64,000 nucleotides of DNA. Origin: Trebonia sp963774945. GTDB lineage: Bacteria; Actinomycetota; Actinomycetes; Streptosporangiales; Streptosporangiaceae. Each line of letters starts with the position of its first letter. The stretch's first letter is position 1. Where the stretch lies: the NCBI GenBank assembly GCA_963774945.1, contig CAVZHA010000003.1, positions 186,001 to 250,000 on the forward strand, written 5' to 3'. Below, piece after piece: positions 8,567-17,554 of the stretch. A program made the translations under genes and the position numbers. The notes under the pieces were generated by a model. That model saw only the letters and a list, made by a program, of their open reading frames with translations, did no database searches and had not been told where the DNA came from.

Positions 8567-8883
8567 TTTCTCCTCCTCGCGGGTGCCTGCCTCGTGGCCC
8601 GCTGGCCCACTCCTGCGAACGCTACGGCTTAGGCGCCGTGCTCGAATCCGGGGAATTCACAGCCTGCGCGAGTGCGCCGGTCGTGTATTTCGGCGGCTGG
8701 ACTACGCTTGATCATGACGGGGGGTCGGGCTTTCCGGCCGGGTCGGGCTGCTGCCTGGCAAGGGATCTGGTAACGATGGCTGACGGAGGCAAGGGGCCGC
8801 GTAGAGGAAGGCCAGCTCGTCCGCAGACTGGGTGGCGGCCTCCGCTGCGGCAGGCGGACGGCCAGCGGGAGCGCGGGCCGGGC
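8567..8883. promoter_or_regulatory. Divergent region between the BON and LAL regulator genes
   Basis: About 315 bp. The minus-strand stretch 8608-8632 reads AGCCGTAGCGTTCGCAGGAG, similar to the core of R2 (GACCGTAGCGTCGTAGGTG), about 45 bases before the BON start. The right half may be coding if the LAL regulator starts at ATG 8776 instead of 8884. Confidence 0.35.
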
Positions 8884-11633
8884 ATGCTTGACCGCCGCCG
8901 GGAGCGAGCGGCCATCGACCGGGTGCTTGACTCCGTGCGCAAGGGCTTCAGCGGCACGCTGGTGCTGCAAGGAGGGCACGGGACGGGCAAGACGAGGCTG
9001 CTCGAGTACGCCATCGACTCGGCGCCGGACCTGCGCATTTCCAGCGTCATCGGGGTCGAGTCGGAGATCAGCCTGGAGTTCGCGGCCCTGCACCAGCTGC
9101 TGGTCCCGTTCAAGTCGTTGCTCGCGGCACTGCCCGCGCCGCAACGCGATGCCATGAAGATCGCGTTCGGCCTGGAAGAGGGGCCGGCGCCCGATCTCTT
9201 CCTGGTCGGGCTGGCCACGCTGACACTGCTGTCCCTGGCGGCTGAAGACCAGCCGCTGCTGTGCGTCATCGACGACGGGCACTGGATCGACCGCGAGTCG
9301 GCGCACGTGCTCGGGTTCGCGGCCCGCCGTCTGTACGCCGACCGGGTCGGGTTCATCGCGGCAGTCGGCGAGCCGTCGGCGTCGCAGGTGCTCGAGCAGC
9401 TTCCGGTCATCACGGTGGGGGGCCTGCCCGACGCCGAGGCCCGCGAGCTGCTCGGCTCGGTCATCGACGGTCCGCTCGACGCCCAGGTCGCCGCCCGCAT
9501 CCTGGCCGACACCCACAATAATCCGCTCGCGCTCGTGGAGCTCGGCACCGAGTACACGGCCGAGCAGCTCGCCGGCCGGGCGGCGCTGCCGGAGCCGCTT
9601 CCGGTGGGCCAGCGGCTCAGGGACCGCTTCCTGCGCCAGATACGCGATCTTCCGCCCGACGCGCAGGCCTTCGTGCTGCTGGCCGCGGCCGACGTCTCGG
9701 GTGAGCGCAGCCTACTGTGGCGGGCGGCGGAGCAGACCGGAATCGACGCGGACGCGGCCGCCGCGGCCGCGGACGGCGTCCTTGAGTTCTCCGGTAACTC
9801 GGTCCGGTTCCGCCATCCGCTCCTGCGATCCGCCGCATACCACGGCGCGACCGATAGTGATCGGCGGCGCGCGCACGCCGCCCTCGCCGAAGCGGCCAGC
9901 TCCGAGTCCGACCTCGACCAGCGCACCTGGCATCGGGCCGCGGCCGCGATAGTCCCCGACGAGGAACTCGCCACCGAGCTCGAGCACGCCGCCGACCGCG
10001 CGCGCGCCCGCGGCGGCTACGCGGCCGCGGCGGCCCTGCTGCGCCGCTCGGCCGAGCTGACACCCGGCGACGGTGCCCGCGCGGAGCGAGAGGTCGCCCT
10101 GGCCGACGCGGAACTCCGGGCCGGCCACGCCGAACAAGCCCGGGAGCTGGTGGGCGCCGCGATCCCCCGGCTCACCGATGACGTCGCACGCGGCTTGGCG
10201 AACGCGGCTGACCGGTCGAGATCCGCTTCGCGACGGGCAACGCGGCCGAGGCAGCCACCACCCTCGCCGACGCGTGCCGGAAGCTGGCGCCGGATGCCAG
10301 GCTGGCCCGGGACACCCTCCTTGAGGCCCTGGAGGCGGCGATCTGGGCCGGACCAGAGGAGGCACAGGAGATCGCAAGGGCGGCGCAGGCCCTTCCGCCT
10401 GCCTCCTCGCCCCCGACCGTCACCGACCTGCTGCTCGAGGGGTACTGCGCCCGATCCACGGCCGGCTATCACGCCTCGCTCGGCCCGCTGCGCGCCGCGG
10501 TCGCCGCGCTGCGCGCCGACGACCTTGACCCCGCGACGGGCTTGCAGTGGTTCGGGCTCGGCATAATGGCCGCCGGCAGCCTGTGGGACGAGCAGGCCGT
10601 CTTCGACCTGTCGGACCGCATGGTGCGCGCGGCGCGCGCGCTTGGGGCGCTCACCATCCTGCCAGTCGGGCTGGCCTTCCTGGCGATAAGCAACTGGCTG
10701 ACTGGCCGCTTCGGCGACGCCGGCGCGCTGTGGGCGGAAATGCGGGAGCTCCTGGCCGAGACCAACCTCCCGCGAATACTCGGCATCGACAGCCGCGGCC
10801 ACGGCCTCCTGCTCGAGTACCGCGGCCGCCTCACCGAGGCCCGCGCGGCCGGCATGGCCCAGGTCCACGAGTCGACCGCGCGGGGCCAGCGCGCCGTGGT
10901 GGACGTCGGCCGGTACATCGTCGCGGTGGCGGATCTATTCGGCGGTGACTTTCAGGCTGCGGCGTCCACTGCGCTGTCGGTGATCGACGATGATTCCGTG
11001 TTCACGTCCGAGGCCTCATTGCCGGAAATGATCGAGGCGGCCGTCCGGGCCGGCGACCGGCAGGCGGCGGCCACCGCGTACGAAACCCTGTCCCAGCGGA
11101 CGCTGGCGGCCGGAACGCCCTGGGCGCTCGGAGTGCGCGCCCGCAGCCAGGCCCTGCTCGACGAGGACGGCCACGCCGAGGACGCCTACCTGGAGTCCCT
11201 CAGCCAGCTGGCGCGATCCCGGGTCACGATCGAGCTCGCCCGCACGCACCTGCTCTACGGTCAGTGGCTGCGGCGGGCCAAGCGGCGACGGGACGCACGC
11301 CAGCAGCTTCGCACCGCGCAGGACATGTTCGCCGCCATGGGCGCGGACCGCTTCGCCGAAGTGGCCGGCGCAGAGCTGCGCGCGAGCGGCGAGCGCGCCC
11401 GGGCCCGCACGCCAGAGACCACCTTCGACCTCACCCCCCAGGAAGCCCATATCGCGGGCCTCGCGGCCGGCGGCGCGTCGAACAACGAGATCGCCGCGCA
11501 GCTGTTCCTCAGCCCCAGCACCGTCGACTACCACCTTCGCAAGGTGTACCGCAAGCTCAACGTGACCTCGCGCGCCCAGCTCGCCCGGAGCCTGGAACCC
11601 GGCCCAACCGGATCAGGCGACCCCGGGGACTGA
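8884..11633 (+). CDS. LAL-type LuxR-family regulator with ATPase domain (one frame break)
   Basis: About 916 residues when one missing base near 10215 is restored (a CCGG that should probably be CCGGG). ATG 8884 begins MLDRRRERAAIDRVLDSV; ATG 8776 in the same frame would add 36 residues. Walker A is GGHGTGKT near residue 32, Walker B is CVIDDGHWID near residue 125, followed by a long TPR-like helical region. The C-terminal LuxR HTH is LTPQEAHIAGLAAGGASNNE with STVDYHLRKVYRKLNVTSRA. LAL proteins use ATP binding to gate DNA binding and often activate specialised metabolism or stress genes. The two halves overlap in sequence logic and no domain is missing, so I treat the break as a sequence error. 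Confidence 0.85.
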
Positions 11634-11712
11634 GGTGCTCACCTAGGCCGCTATCCACTGACTACGAAGATCCCTGATTCGAGTACCACCTGTAATTCCT
11701 ACTGTGGGAGAC

Positions 11713-12141
11713 ATGAGCAACGAACCGACTGCCATCCGCAAGGACTCACCTCGGCCGCCGCTGCCGGTGCCGTCGCCCAGGCGACCCGCGGAGGCCACCG
11801 ACCTGCACGTGGACGTCCTGTCCACGGCCCCGCTCGTCGTCGGGGTCAGCGGGGAGATCGACATCGCGTCCGCCCCGAAGCTGCGCGAAGAGCTGCTGGG
11901 CGCGCTGCGCCGACACGGGGCACGGCTTGCCCTCGACCTCGACGGCGTGACCTTCATGGACTGCGCCGGCATCAATGCACTGCAGGCGGCGCGCCGCCAC
12001 GCACGGCTCGAAGGCGGCTGGGTACGCGTGGCGCGGGCCTCGCGACGTGCCCGCAACATCCTCATGCTCACCGGCCTGCAGCGGGAGTTCGCGCTGGCGG
12101 GTTCCGAGACAGCCGCAACCGCGAGCAGGTTTGGATCGTGA
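11713..12141 (+). CDS. STAS-domain anti-sigma factor antagonist-like protein
   Basis: 142 residues from ATG 11713; GTG 11704 is in frame and may be used instead. A Pro-rich N-terminal tail of about 35 residues precedes a STAS domain: VVGVSGEIDIASAPKLREEL, RLALDLDGVTFMDCAGINAL and VARASRRARNILMLTGL. In SpoIIAA-type proteins the phosphorylated Ser lies in DSxG; here it is DCAG, so the usual Ser phosphorylation site is absent. It may therefore be a constitutive partner or bind something else. It follows the LAL regulator after 80 bp. Its 3' end overlaps the convergent lectin-like gene by 74 bp. Confidence 0.8.
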   Translation: MSNEPTAIRKDSPRPPLPVPSPRRPAEATDLHVDVLSTAPLVVGVSGEIDIASAPKLREELLGALRRHGARLALDLDGVTFMDCAGINALQAARRHARLEGGWVRVARASRRARNILMLTGLQREFALAGSETAATASRFGS

Positions 12142-12682
12142 CGGTGAAGCCGCCGCCGTTATCGAAGTAGAGGCCGAGCTGGTCGTTGTACTCCAGTCGC
12201 AGCTCGCCCGGTCCCTGAACTGTGGTCGGGCCGGCGCCGATATAAGCCAACGGGCCGCTGCCGGCCTCGCCGAGCAGGCTGTAGGCAGGCGCGTTCGGGT
12301 CGAAGAATGCGGGGGCGGCGCCGGTGGCGGATCCCTCGCCGTTTGGGCCGAGGTAAACGCAGAGCCCGGTTGGGTTTCCGGCTGCGCAGCTGGCCGTTCC
12401 GGTCGCGGTGATGACGGCTACTTCGTCCGGTGCCAGGTGGATGCCAGTGCGAACAGCGGGCAGGCCCGAGCTGGTGGGCGGGGTGATGGAGAGAACGTGC
12501 ACAGTGGTGACTGGGCCAAGCAGTCTGGAGCTGTGTTGAGCGGTGTGGACGGAGCTAATTGCGGAAGCGCTGGGCTGCATGGCCCCCAGCAGCATCGCGC
12601 CCGAGGCGCCCAGTGCCACCGCCGCGATCAGCGCACTTACGCGATGACGCGATAGGAGGCGAGCGGCTGAGCTGAATATCAC
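12068..12682 (-). CDS. Secreted PA-IL (LecA)-like carbohydrate-binding protein
   Basis: About 204 residues from GTG 12682, chosen because GGAG lies 7 bases upstream (TTG 12703 is also in frame). The signal peptide covers about residues 5-42, ending in SASAIS-like cleavage context. The mature part has IHLAPDEVAVITATGTASC, then LLGEAGSGPLAYIG, GPGELRLEYNDQLGLYFDN and GGGFTVTI, the pattern of PA-IL galactose-lectin folds, where a D/N pair in the last loop binds calcium and sugar. The last 20 residues are basic and lie in the overlap with the STAS gene. Extracellular; sugar binding is inferred from family. The next gene on the same strand also encodes a secreted protein. Confidence 0.65.
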   Translation of the reverse strand: MIFSSAARLLSRHRVSALIAAVALGASGAMLLGAMQPSASAISSVHTAQHSSRLLGPVTTVHVLSITPPTSSGLPAVRTGIHLAPDEVAVITATGTASCAAGNPTGLCVYLGPNGEGSATGAAPAFFDPNAPAYSLLGEAGSGPLAYIGAGPTTVQGPGELRLEYNDQLGLYFDNGGGFTVTIQTCSRLRLSRNPPARTPAAGR

Positions 12683-12805
12683 AGTTCGCTCCAAAATGAA
12701 CAAATGTCGACGTGATTATCTCCAGAACTGGACAATACACTCGGTCGTAACTCTAACGCTTTAAGTGACGACTATCCGATCGTCGTGTTCAGTCGGAGGT
12801 TACGG

Positions 12806-14410
12806 TTACGGCGTCACGTCGATGTCGTTGGAGGTCACCGAGTCAGCCAGTTGATCGCTGACGATGTGCGAGGCGATGACGTTCAGCTGCGAGTCCGATG
12901 TCACGGCAACCGTCGTGATGGGGAACGTGACGGAGGTCTGCCCCGCAGGGATGGTGACGATTTGCGGCACGGTGAGGATGCCCCAGGTCGACTCGAGGTA
13001 CACGGTGTCCGCGACGTCGGGCGCCCCGGCCAGGGTGACGGTTCCGGTGCCGGACTGGCCGCCCACGATCGTCGCGGGGAGCGTGACCGAGGCGAGGCTG
13101 GGCTCGATCGTGACCGAGGTCGTTGCCGTGGAGCCGCCTAGGCTCACCGTCACTGTGGCGTGCACAGGCGCGGACTCGTAGGGCACATCGAACGAGATTT
13201 CCGTATTGGTGCAGCCCGGAGTCACAAAGACCTCGCTGCTGAGGTCCTGGACGTCGTTCGGGGAGTTCGTGGTCGCCGTGCCCGACAGCCCGCTGGCCGG
13301 CGCCGGGTTGCTGAGGTAAACGAGGTATTCGTAGCCGCCCGACGGCCCGTAGAGCGGGCCGGGACCGGGAGACGGGACCAGGGTGATCTTGTCGCCGCTC
13401 TGCCACGCCGCGAGCAGGACAATCGACAGGGTGAGGGTCCGGCTGCCCAGCGTCGCCGTGAGCGTGACCGTAGTGTTCTTGCTGACGCTGTTGACGGTGA
13501 CCCCGGCGAACCCGCCGCCGATGGACCCCTGCTGCGTGAACGCGACGGTCGCGGGGACCTTGATCGCCGCGTTGTTCGACTTGAGCTTCACGGTCAGTCC
13601 GCCCGACGGGACGTCTCCGGTGAAGAAGATGTACAGGTTCACCGAATTCGGCGAGCAGCTGTCTGGTGAATTGGCGAACTGCGACAGCCCAGGGTCGACG
13701 GTGATGGTGCGGGATAGGGTCCTGCTGCCGTAGCGGACGGAGACCGTCGACTTGTACTGGCCCGGCTGGTACGTCTTCGGGGCCAGCACTATGTTCACTG
13801 ACTGGTAGTACGCTCCTATCGTCACCGTGGCTGGCACCGGGATGGCGGGGGCCGCTGCCGGGGCGTCCTTCGACGTCAGCGAGAGCCGGACCGCCTTCGC
13901 CGGCGTGCAGGTCAGCTTCAGCCCCAGGACCACGTGGTCGCCGACATAGGCCAGACTGGGCAGCGACGCGGCCGACAGCGCCGGGGACTGGCAGGTCTTG
14001 GGCGTCACGCCGATGGTGAGCAGCGCCCGACGGCTGGTCTTGCCGAGCGTGCCGGTGATCCAGCCGCGCAGCGCCGCTTTCCTGGTCGCGGTGGTGATCG
14101 TGCCCGCCGCGCTGATCTTGCCCGCGGCCACGTGCAGCGCGGCCGGGACTCGGGTCCCGGAGAAGCCCTTGAGGATGATCGTCTGCGCCTTGTTCGGGCT
14201 GCACGTCAGCGTGGCCGTGACGGTGGAGGGAGCGCCTCCCGGCACGGACGCTGGCGACAAGGAGATTCCCTGAAGCGTGGGCGAGCAGGTGGCAGCGGCC
14301 ACGGCCCGCGTTCGCGTGGACTGGACCGCCCGAGCCGGCTGCGCGCAGATCATCACCGCCGCGATCAAGAGGGAGACAGCCGCAACCGCACCAACGGAAA
14401 CCCGACGCAT
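12806..14410 (-). CDS. Large secreted Ig-like repeat protein
   Basis: About 534 residues from ATG 14410 (GTG 14425 also in frame). The signal peptide is MRRVSVGAVAAVSLLIAAVM followed by QPARA. The mature protein is Thr/Ser/Val-rich and made of about five beta-sandwich repeats of about 90 residues. Each has a Cys near its start (ATCSPTLQG, KTCQSPALS, DSCSPNSVN, PGCTNTEIS) and strands such as TVTATLTCSPNKA and ITVDPGLSQF. The spacing of Cys and the PAxVTI endings resemble bacterial Ig-like or cadherin-like adhesin modules. No LPxTG or transmembrane anchor is visible, so it is probably released or held non-covalently. Function unknown. Confidence 0.75.
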   Translation of the reverse strand: MRRVSVGAVAAVSLLIAAVMICAQPARAVQSTRTRAVAAATCSPTLQGISLSPASVPGGAPSTVTATLTCSPNKAQTIILKGFSGTRVPAALHVAAGKISAAGTITTATRKAALRGWITGTLGKTSRRALLTIGVTPKTCQSPALSAASLPSLAYVGDHVVLGLKLTCTPAKAVRLSLTSKDAPAAAPAIPVPATVTIGAYYQSVNIVLAPKTYQPGQYKSTVSVRYGSRTLSRTITVDPGLSQFANSPDSCSPNSVNLYIFFTGDVPSGGLTVKLKSNNAAIKVPATVAFTQQGSIGGGFAGVTVNSVSKNTTVTLTATLGSRTLTLSIVLLAAWQSGDKITLVPSPGPGPLYGPSGGYEYLVYLSNPAPASGLSGTATTNSPNDVQDLSSEVFVTPGCTNTEISFDVPYESAPVHATVTVSLGGSTATTSVTIEPSLASVTLPATIVGGQSGTGTVTLAGAPDVADTVYLESTWGILTVPQIVTIPAGQTSVTFPITTVAVTSDSQLNVIASHIVSDQLADSVTSNDIDVTP

Positions 14411-14507
14411 CCGAACCCCGTCCACTCAAATCAGCCCAAATGATTCCTAGCAGCGGCCTGGATTGGGCGCAACCCTATTCACGGGCTGAGCGTGCGGTTG
14501 ATGAGGC

Positions 14508-14600
14508 GCTGGGGACCGTTCGGGATAACGGAGAAGAGCGGCGATCGGATCGGCGGGCAGATCGGACTGCGGAACCGACGGAAACCTCTGGCTTTTGGGA
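14508..14600 (+). repeat. Interspersed repeat R1, copy B
   Basis: Begins GCTGGGGACCGTTCGGGATA and ends near GAAACCTCTGGC. Very close to copy A over its full length, with one- and two-base changes. It lies in the divergent region between the Ig-like gene (start 14410) and the membrane protein (start 14687), so it is upstream of both genes, unlike the other copies. Confidence 0.75.
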
Positions 14601-14686
14601 TTTGGCTTGTACGTGGCTTTTTGGCGGACTCCATTGCGTGTAAAGATGGGGCGAGGCACACGGTCCTCACGGGCGGGAGGGACACC

Positions 14687-15472
14687 GTGACCGTCGACAC
14701 GGAGCTCGGCCCGGTGGAACCGGGGTCGGCCGAGCCGCGGCAATCGGGAAATTCGGGCAAGAAGTGGATGATCTTTCTCGGCTGCCTGATAGTCGTGTTT
14801 GTGCTGCTCGGCACTTACGACATCATCTTCGGGAAGTTGGGATCGGGCGGAGAGGCCGCTGCTTCAGGCACGACCTCGTCGGCCGCTACCCACCCGGCAG
14901 TGGCGGTGACATCCGCGGCGGCACCATCCCCGGCGTCGCCAATCGCCGCGTCGCCAATCGCAGCAGCGCCTACTGCGTCGCATCAGGGCTTGTTTTCAAG
15001 CCCAGCGCCCACCCTTACGCCGCGTTCACTGGCCGTCAGCGCGATCGCCGCTTTCGGACCTCAGGGGATGTCGGACGGCGACAACCCGGGCTTTGCGTCT
15101 CGGGCCCTCGATGACGGCGCTCAGCCGTGGTACAGCTCGTGGTATCTGTCATCTGAATTCGGCAACCTGCGAACAGGCACCGGCCTGTTGCTCGACATGG
15201 GCAAAACAGTGACGGTCAGCAGCGTTCAACTGAAGCTTGGCGGGCAACCTGGCGCGGCCGTCCAAGTGCGGGTGGGCAACACCGCCGTCCTTGACGACAT
15301 GTTCATCGTGTCAACCGCGACGGACATCGGCGCCACGGTGCGGTTGCCGACGGAAGTTGAGGCGAGCGGGAGGTACGTGCTGATCTGGTTCACCGCACTG
15401 CCCTCGATCGGACAGGGCAAATACCAGGTGAGCGTCTATCGCGCTACGGTCGACGGCACCCTGGGGTCGTAG
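14687..15472 (+). CDS. Single-pass membrane protein with extracellular discoidin-like domain
   Basis: 261 residues from GTG 14687, which has GGGAGG seven bases upstream. The frame is open 195 bases further, but that part is repeat R1. One transmembrane segment follows a short cytoplasmic N-terminus (KKWMIFLGCLIVVFVLLGTY, about residues 25-48). An Ala/Pro/Ser-rich stalk (about 55-105) leads to a C-terminal beta domain of about 150 residues: GNLRTGTGLLLDMGKTVTVS, VQVRVGNTAVLD, RYVLIWFTALP. This resembles the galactose-binding-like domains found at the C-terminus of actinobacterial Ser/Thr kinases and MviN proteins, but no kinase domain is present. Probably a surface sensor or binding protein. 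Confidence 0.7.
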   Translation: MTVDTELGPVEPGSAEPRQSGNSGKKWMIFLGCLIVVFVLLGTYDIIFGKLGSGGEAAASGTTSSAATHPAVAVTSAAAPSPASPIAASPIAAAPTASHQGLFSSPAPTLTPRSLAVSAIAAFGPQGMSDGDNPGFASRALDDGAQPWYSSWYLSSEFGNLRTGTGLLLDMGKTVTVSSVQLKLGGQPGAAVQVRVGNTAVLDDMFIVSTATDIGATVRLPTEVEASGRYVLIWFTALPSIGQGKYQVSVYRATVDGTLGS

Positions 15473-15496
15473 CCGAGACGCGGCGAGGGCTGCCGT

Positions 15497-15886
15497 CTAG
15501 GCGAGCTCCTGCGCGATCTCCCAGGTGTTGCCGGCCGGGTCCGCAAAGGCCGCCGTGCGCCGACCCCACGGGCGGTCGATCGGGCCGTTGAGCAACTTCA
15601 CTCCGTGCGCCTCCAGTTCCGCGCACACCGCGTTCGCGTCGTCCACCTCGATGGTCAGCAGCGCGCGGGAGCCGCCGGGGGCGGCGACCGGGATCGGGTC
15701 GACCAGCGTCGCCGCGTTAGAGACCCGGAGCAGGTTGATGATCAGGTTCGACATCTTCACGACCGCCGAGGCGTCGTCTTCCCAGATCACCTCGAGGCCG
15801 AAGACCTCGCTGTAGAACTTCTTGGACTCAGGCAGGTCCTCGACGAACAGGGTGATGACGTCGAGCTTGCTGAGTGCCTTGATCAT
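15497..15886 (-). CDS. VOC-superfamily protein (glyoxalase-like)
   Basis: 129 residues from ATG 15886 with GGAGAAACC before it. Two beta-alpha-beta-beta-beta modules are visible: LDVITLFVEDLPESKKFYSE with FGLEVIW, and LLTIEVDDANAVCAELEAHG with PWGRRTAAFADPAGNTWEIA. The family includes glyoxalase, bleomycin-binding and dioxygenase-like proteins, so the substrate is open. The conserved Glu in WEIAQEL would be a metal ligand. A TGTCGA-17-CGTC promoter lies upstream and matches that of the next VOC gene, so the two appear to be co-regulated but transcribed separately. Confidence 0.85.
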   Translation of the reverse strand: MIKALSKLDVITLFVEDLPESKKFYSEVFGLEVIWEDDASAVVKMSNLIINLLRVSNAATLVDPIPVAAPGGSRALLTIEVDDANAVCAELEAHGVKLLNGPIDRPWGRRTAAFADPAGNTWEIAQELA

Positions 15887-15923
15887 GGTTTCTCCTACGT
15901 CTTGCGGGCTCTGTCGTCACCCC

Positions 15924-15950
15924 GACGAACGGCGGCCGACCGAATCGACA
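15924..15950 (-). promoter_or_regulatory. ECF-type promoter, VOC gene 1
   Basis: On the minus strand TGTCGA (15950-15945), a 17-base spacer and CGTC (15927-15924). The -10 box lies about 37 bases from the ATG. Identical boxes and spacing precede the second VOC gene, and the spacer GC pattern is also shared. This resembles promoters reported for ECF42-type sigma factors. Confidence 0.6.
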
Positions 15951-15966
15951 CGTTGCGCCCGGAGTT

Positions 15967-16350
15967 TCACGCAGTCCCGGCAACGCCGATCAGGTTGCCC
16001 TCAGGGTCGGTGAAATGGCCGATCACCAGGCCTGTCGGCGCCCGTTCCGGGCCCATCCGGCGGTTGCCGCCGAGCCGCTCGGCTTCGGCCAGGGCGGCCT
16101 CTACATCGGGCACGCCGACGTAGAAGATGACGTGGCCCGGGTAGCCGGCGCCTCCGCCGATACCGCCCGGGATTCCGGTCCCGTCGGGAGTCACGATGCG
16201 GTCGACGAAACCGTAGTTGGCCGGCTCTGACACCGCCTCCGCGACCGGGGAGCTGGTATCGAACTGCCAGCCGAACAGCTCGCCGAAGTAGTTCCTGAGG
16301 CTCTCCGGGTTCTTGCCGATGATCTCGAAGTGCACGACGGGGTGTGCCAC
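15967..16350 (-). CDS. VOC-superfamily protein (CFP-30-like)
   Basis: 127 residues from GTG 16350 with AAAGGAG eight bases before it. MAHPVVHFEIIGKNPESLRN, YFGELFGWQFDTSSP and VIFYVGVPDVEAALAEAERL, ending GHFTDPEGNLIGVAGTA, are typical of the actinobacterial CFP-30B/glyoxalase-like VOC group. Substrate unknown. Only distantly related to the VOC protein encoded just downstream, yet both have the same TGTCGA/CGTC promoter, so the link is regulatory and not a simple tandem duplication. Confidence 0.85.
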   Translation of the reverse strand: MAHPVVHFEIIGKNPESLRNYFGELFGWQFDTSSPVAEAVSEPANYGFVDRIVTPDGTGIPGGIGGGAGYPGHVIFYVGVPDVEAALAEAERLGGNRRMGPERAPTGLVIGHFTDPEGNLIGVAGTA

Positions 16351-16384
16351 GAGTGCTCCTTTCCGCGTTGCCTGTTGTCACCCC

Positions 16385-16411
16385 GACGAACGGCGGCGGA
16401 CGGTTTCGACA
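16385..16411 (-). promoter_or_regulatory. ECF-type promoter, VOC gene 2
   Basis: On the minus strand TGTCGA (16411-16406), 17 bases, CGTC (16388-16385), about 35 bases before GTG 16350. About 30 positions including the flank GTCGGGGTGAC match the promoter of the downstream VOC gene. Confidence 0.6.
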
Positions 16412-16457
16412 GCTAGCCCACCCGGAGCGGTAGCAGGCGCGGTTCGGCTTCTGCCGA

Positions 16458-17270
16458 TCAGGGCCCGGGCTCGGCCAGCGGACTGTTCTCGCGCTGGTGA
16501 TAACCAGCGGTCATGCCGCCGTCGACCAGCAGCGTCGTGCCGGTGATGAACTCGGCCTCGTCGCTTGCGTAGAAGACCGCCGCGGCGGCCACGTCGCGGG
16601 CCTGGCCGACCCGGCCGATCGGCGGGATCGGCCAGTCGCCGCTCTCGGGGCGGTCCTCCTCCCCCGGCGGGGCCATGTGCCGCATCCCGGGCCAGGTGTC
16701 TCCCGGGCAGAGCACATTGGAGCGCACGCCGTCGGGACCTCCCTCAAGCGCCAGCATCTTCCCCAGCATCACCACCGCCGCCTTCGAGACCGAGTACAGC
16801 CCGATGGCCTGCTCGCCCCAGATGCCCGCGTCGGATGAGATGTGGATCATGCAGCCACGGCGGCGGGCCAGGTGGGGATAGGCGGCCTGCGCGTAAAGGA
16901 GGTAGCCCCGCACGTTCACGTCCATCAGCCGGTCGTAGTCCGCCAGGGGCGTTCGCAGCAGGCTTGCCTCGACCCCGACTCCGGCGTTGTTGACCAGGAC
17001 GTCGAGCGTACCGAGGTGCTCGACGGCCAGGTCCACCGAGCGCGCCACCGCCGCAGGATCAGCAGCATCGGCGGCCACGAACCAGCTCGGGCCGGTATCG
17101 CGAAGCCCTGCCTGCGCGCGGACGCCAAGCTCCTGGTTTCGCCCAGTCACCGCCACCCTCGCGCCCTCGCGGAGGAACCTCTCGGCGATGGCGAAGCCGA
17201 TTCCGGTCGTGCCGCCGGTGACCAGCACGTTCTTGCCCTGCAACCGTCCCGTGCCGATAGTCATATCCAT
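16458..17270 (-). CDS. Short-chain dehydrogenase/reductase
   Basis: About 270 residues from ATG 17270; ATG 17264 and ATG 17330 are also in frame and no ribosome site decides between them. Classical SDR features: VLVTGGTTGIGFAIAERFL for NAD(P) binding, VLVNNAGVGVEASL (NNAG), the catalytic Ser in MIHISSDAGIW, YSVSKAAVVML (YxxxK) and VRSNVLCPGDTWPGM. The C-terminus ITGTTLLVDGGMTAG is standard. All catalytic residues are present. Substrate cannot be inferred. It follows a 400-bp region with a strong hairpin and repeat R2 copy 3. Confidence 0.85.
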   Translation of the reverse strand: MDMTIGTGRLQGKNVLVTGGTTGIGFAIAERFLREGARVAVTGRNQELGVRAQAGLRDTGPSWFVAADAADPAAVARSVDLAVEHLGTLDVLVNNAGVGVEASLLRTPLADYDRLMDVNVRGYLLYAQAAYPHLARRRGCMIHISSDAGIWGEQAIGLYSVSKAAVVMLGKMLALEGGPDGVRSNVLCPGDTWPGMRHMAPPGEEDRPESGDWPIPPIGRVGQARDVAAAAVFYASDEAEFITGTTLLVDGGMTAGYHQRENSPLAEPGP

Positions 17271-17408
17271 CTGGTGCAACTGCTGCCTTCTGTCGATGGG
17301 CCCGCCCTGAGCAGGAAGCGGAGACTCCATTGTGCCGGCCCCATGCCTCAGGGCCCGTCCTCGGGTCGGTCACGCTCGCTTCTGGCGCAACTTGGTGTTT
17401 GAGGTGCG

Positions 17409-17452
17409 GGGGTCGCGGTCGATCACTCCCCAGAAGGACCGACCGCGACCCC
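17409..17452. terminator. Hairpin with 13-bp perfect stem
   Basis: GGGGTCGCGGTCG at 17409-17421 pairs with CGACCGCGACCCC at 17440-17452 around an 18-base loop. No U-run follows, as is usual in actinobacteria. It could end a minus-strand transcript starting at R2 copy 3, or be a protein-binding site. Confidence 0.55.
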
Positions 17453-17551
17453 GGTGTTGCCGGTGCTAGGCGGCGGTCCGTCACCCCCCCGAGTGATCAA
17501 CCGCGGCCTCGGCGCTGGCCGACCCCCGTCGGCCAGTTCCCCGTTGCCCAT
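17423..17551 (-). CDS. Possible 42-residue small protein
   Basis: ATG 17551 to TGA 17423. The product begins MGNGELADGGRPAPRP and ends GVAVGPSGE; it is Gly/Pro-rich and low in complexity. The start lies a few bases downstream of R2 copy 3 and the frame ends within a hairpin. There is no clear ribosome site, so it could be leaderless or simply non-coding. Confidence 0.2.
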   Translation of the reverse strand: MGNGELADGGRPAPRPRLITRGGDGPPPSTGNTGVAVGPSGE

Positions 17552-17554
17552 CGG

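Noticed and set aside
8712..9974. Long minus-strand open frame opposite the LAL regulator
   Set aside because: It is a by-product of GC-rich codons in the plus-strand gene; it has no motifs, and the plus frame carries Walker and HTH motifs.
11660..11700. tRNA-like 3' end (ATTCGAGTACCACC) before the STAS gene
   Set aside because: No acceptor or anticodon stem can be built upstream on either strand.
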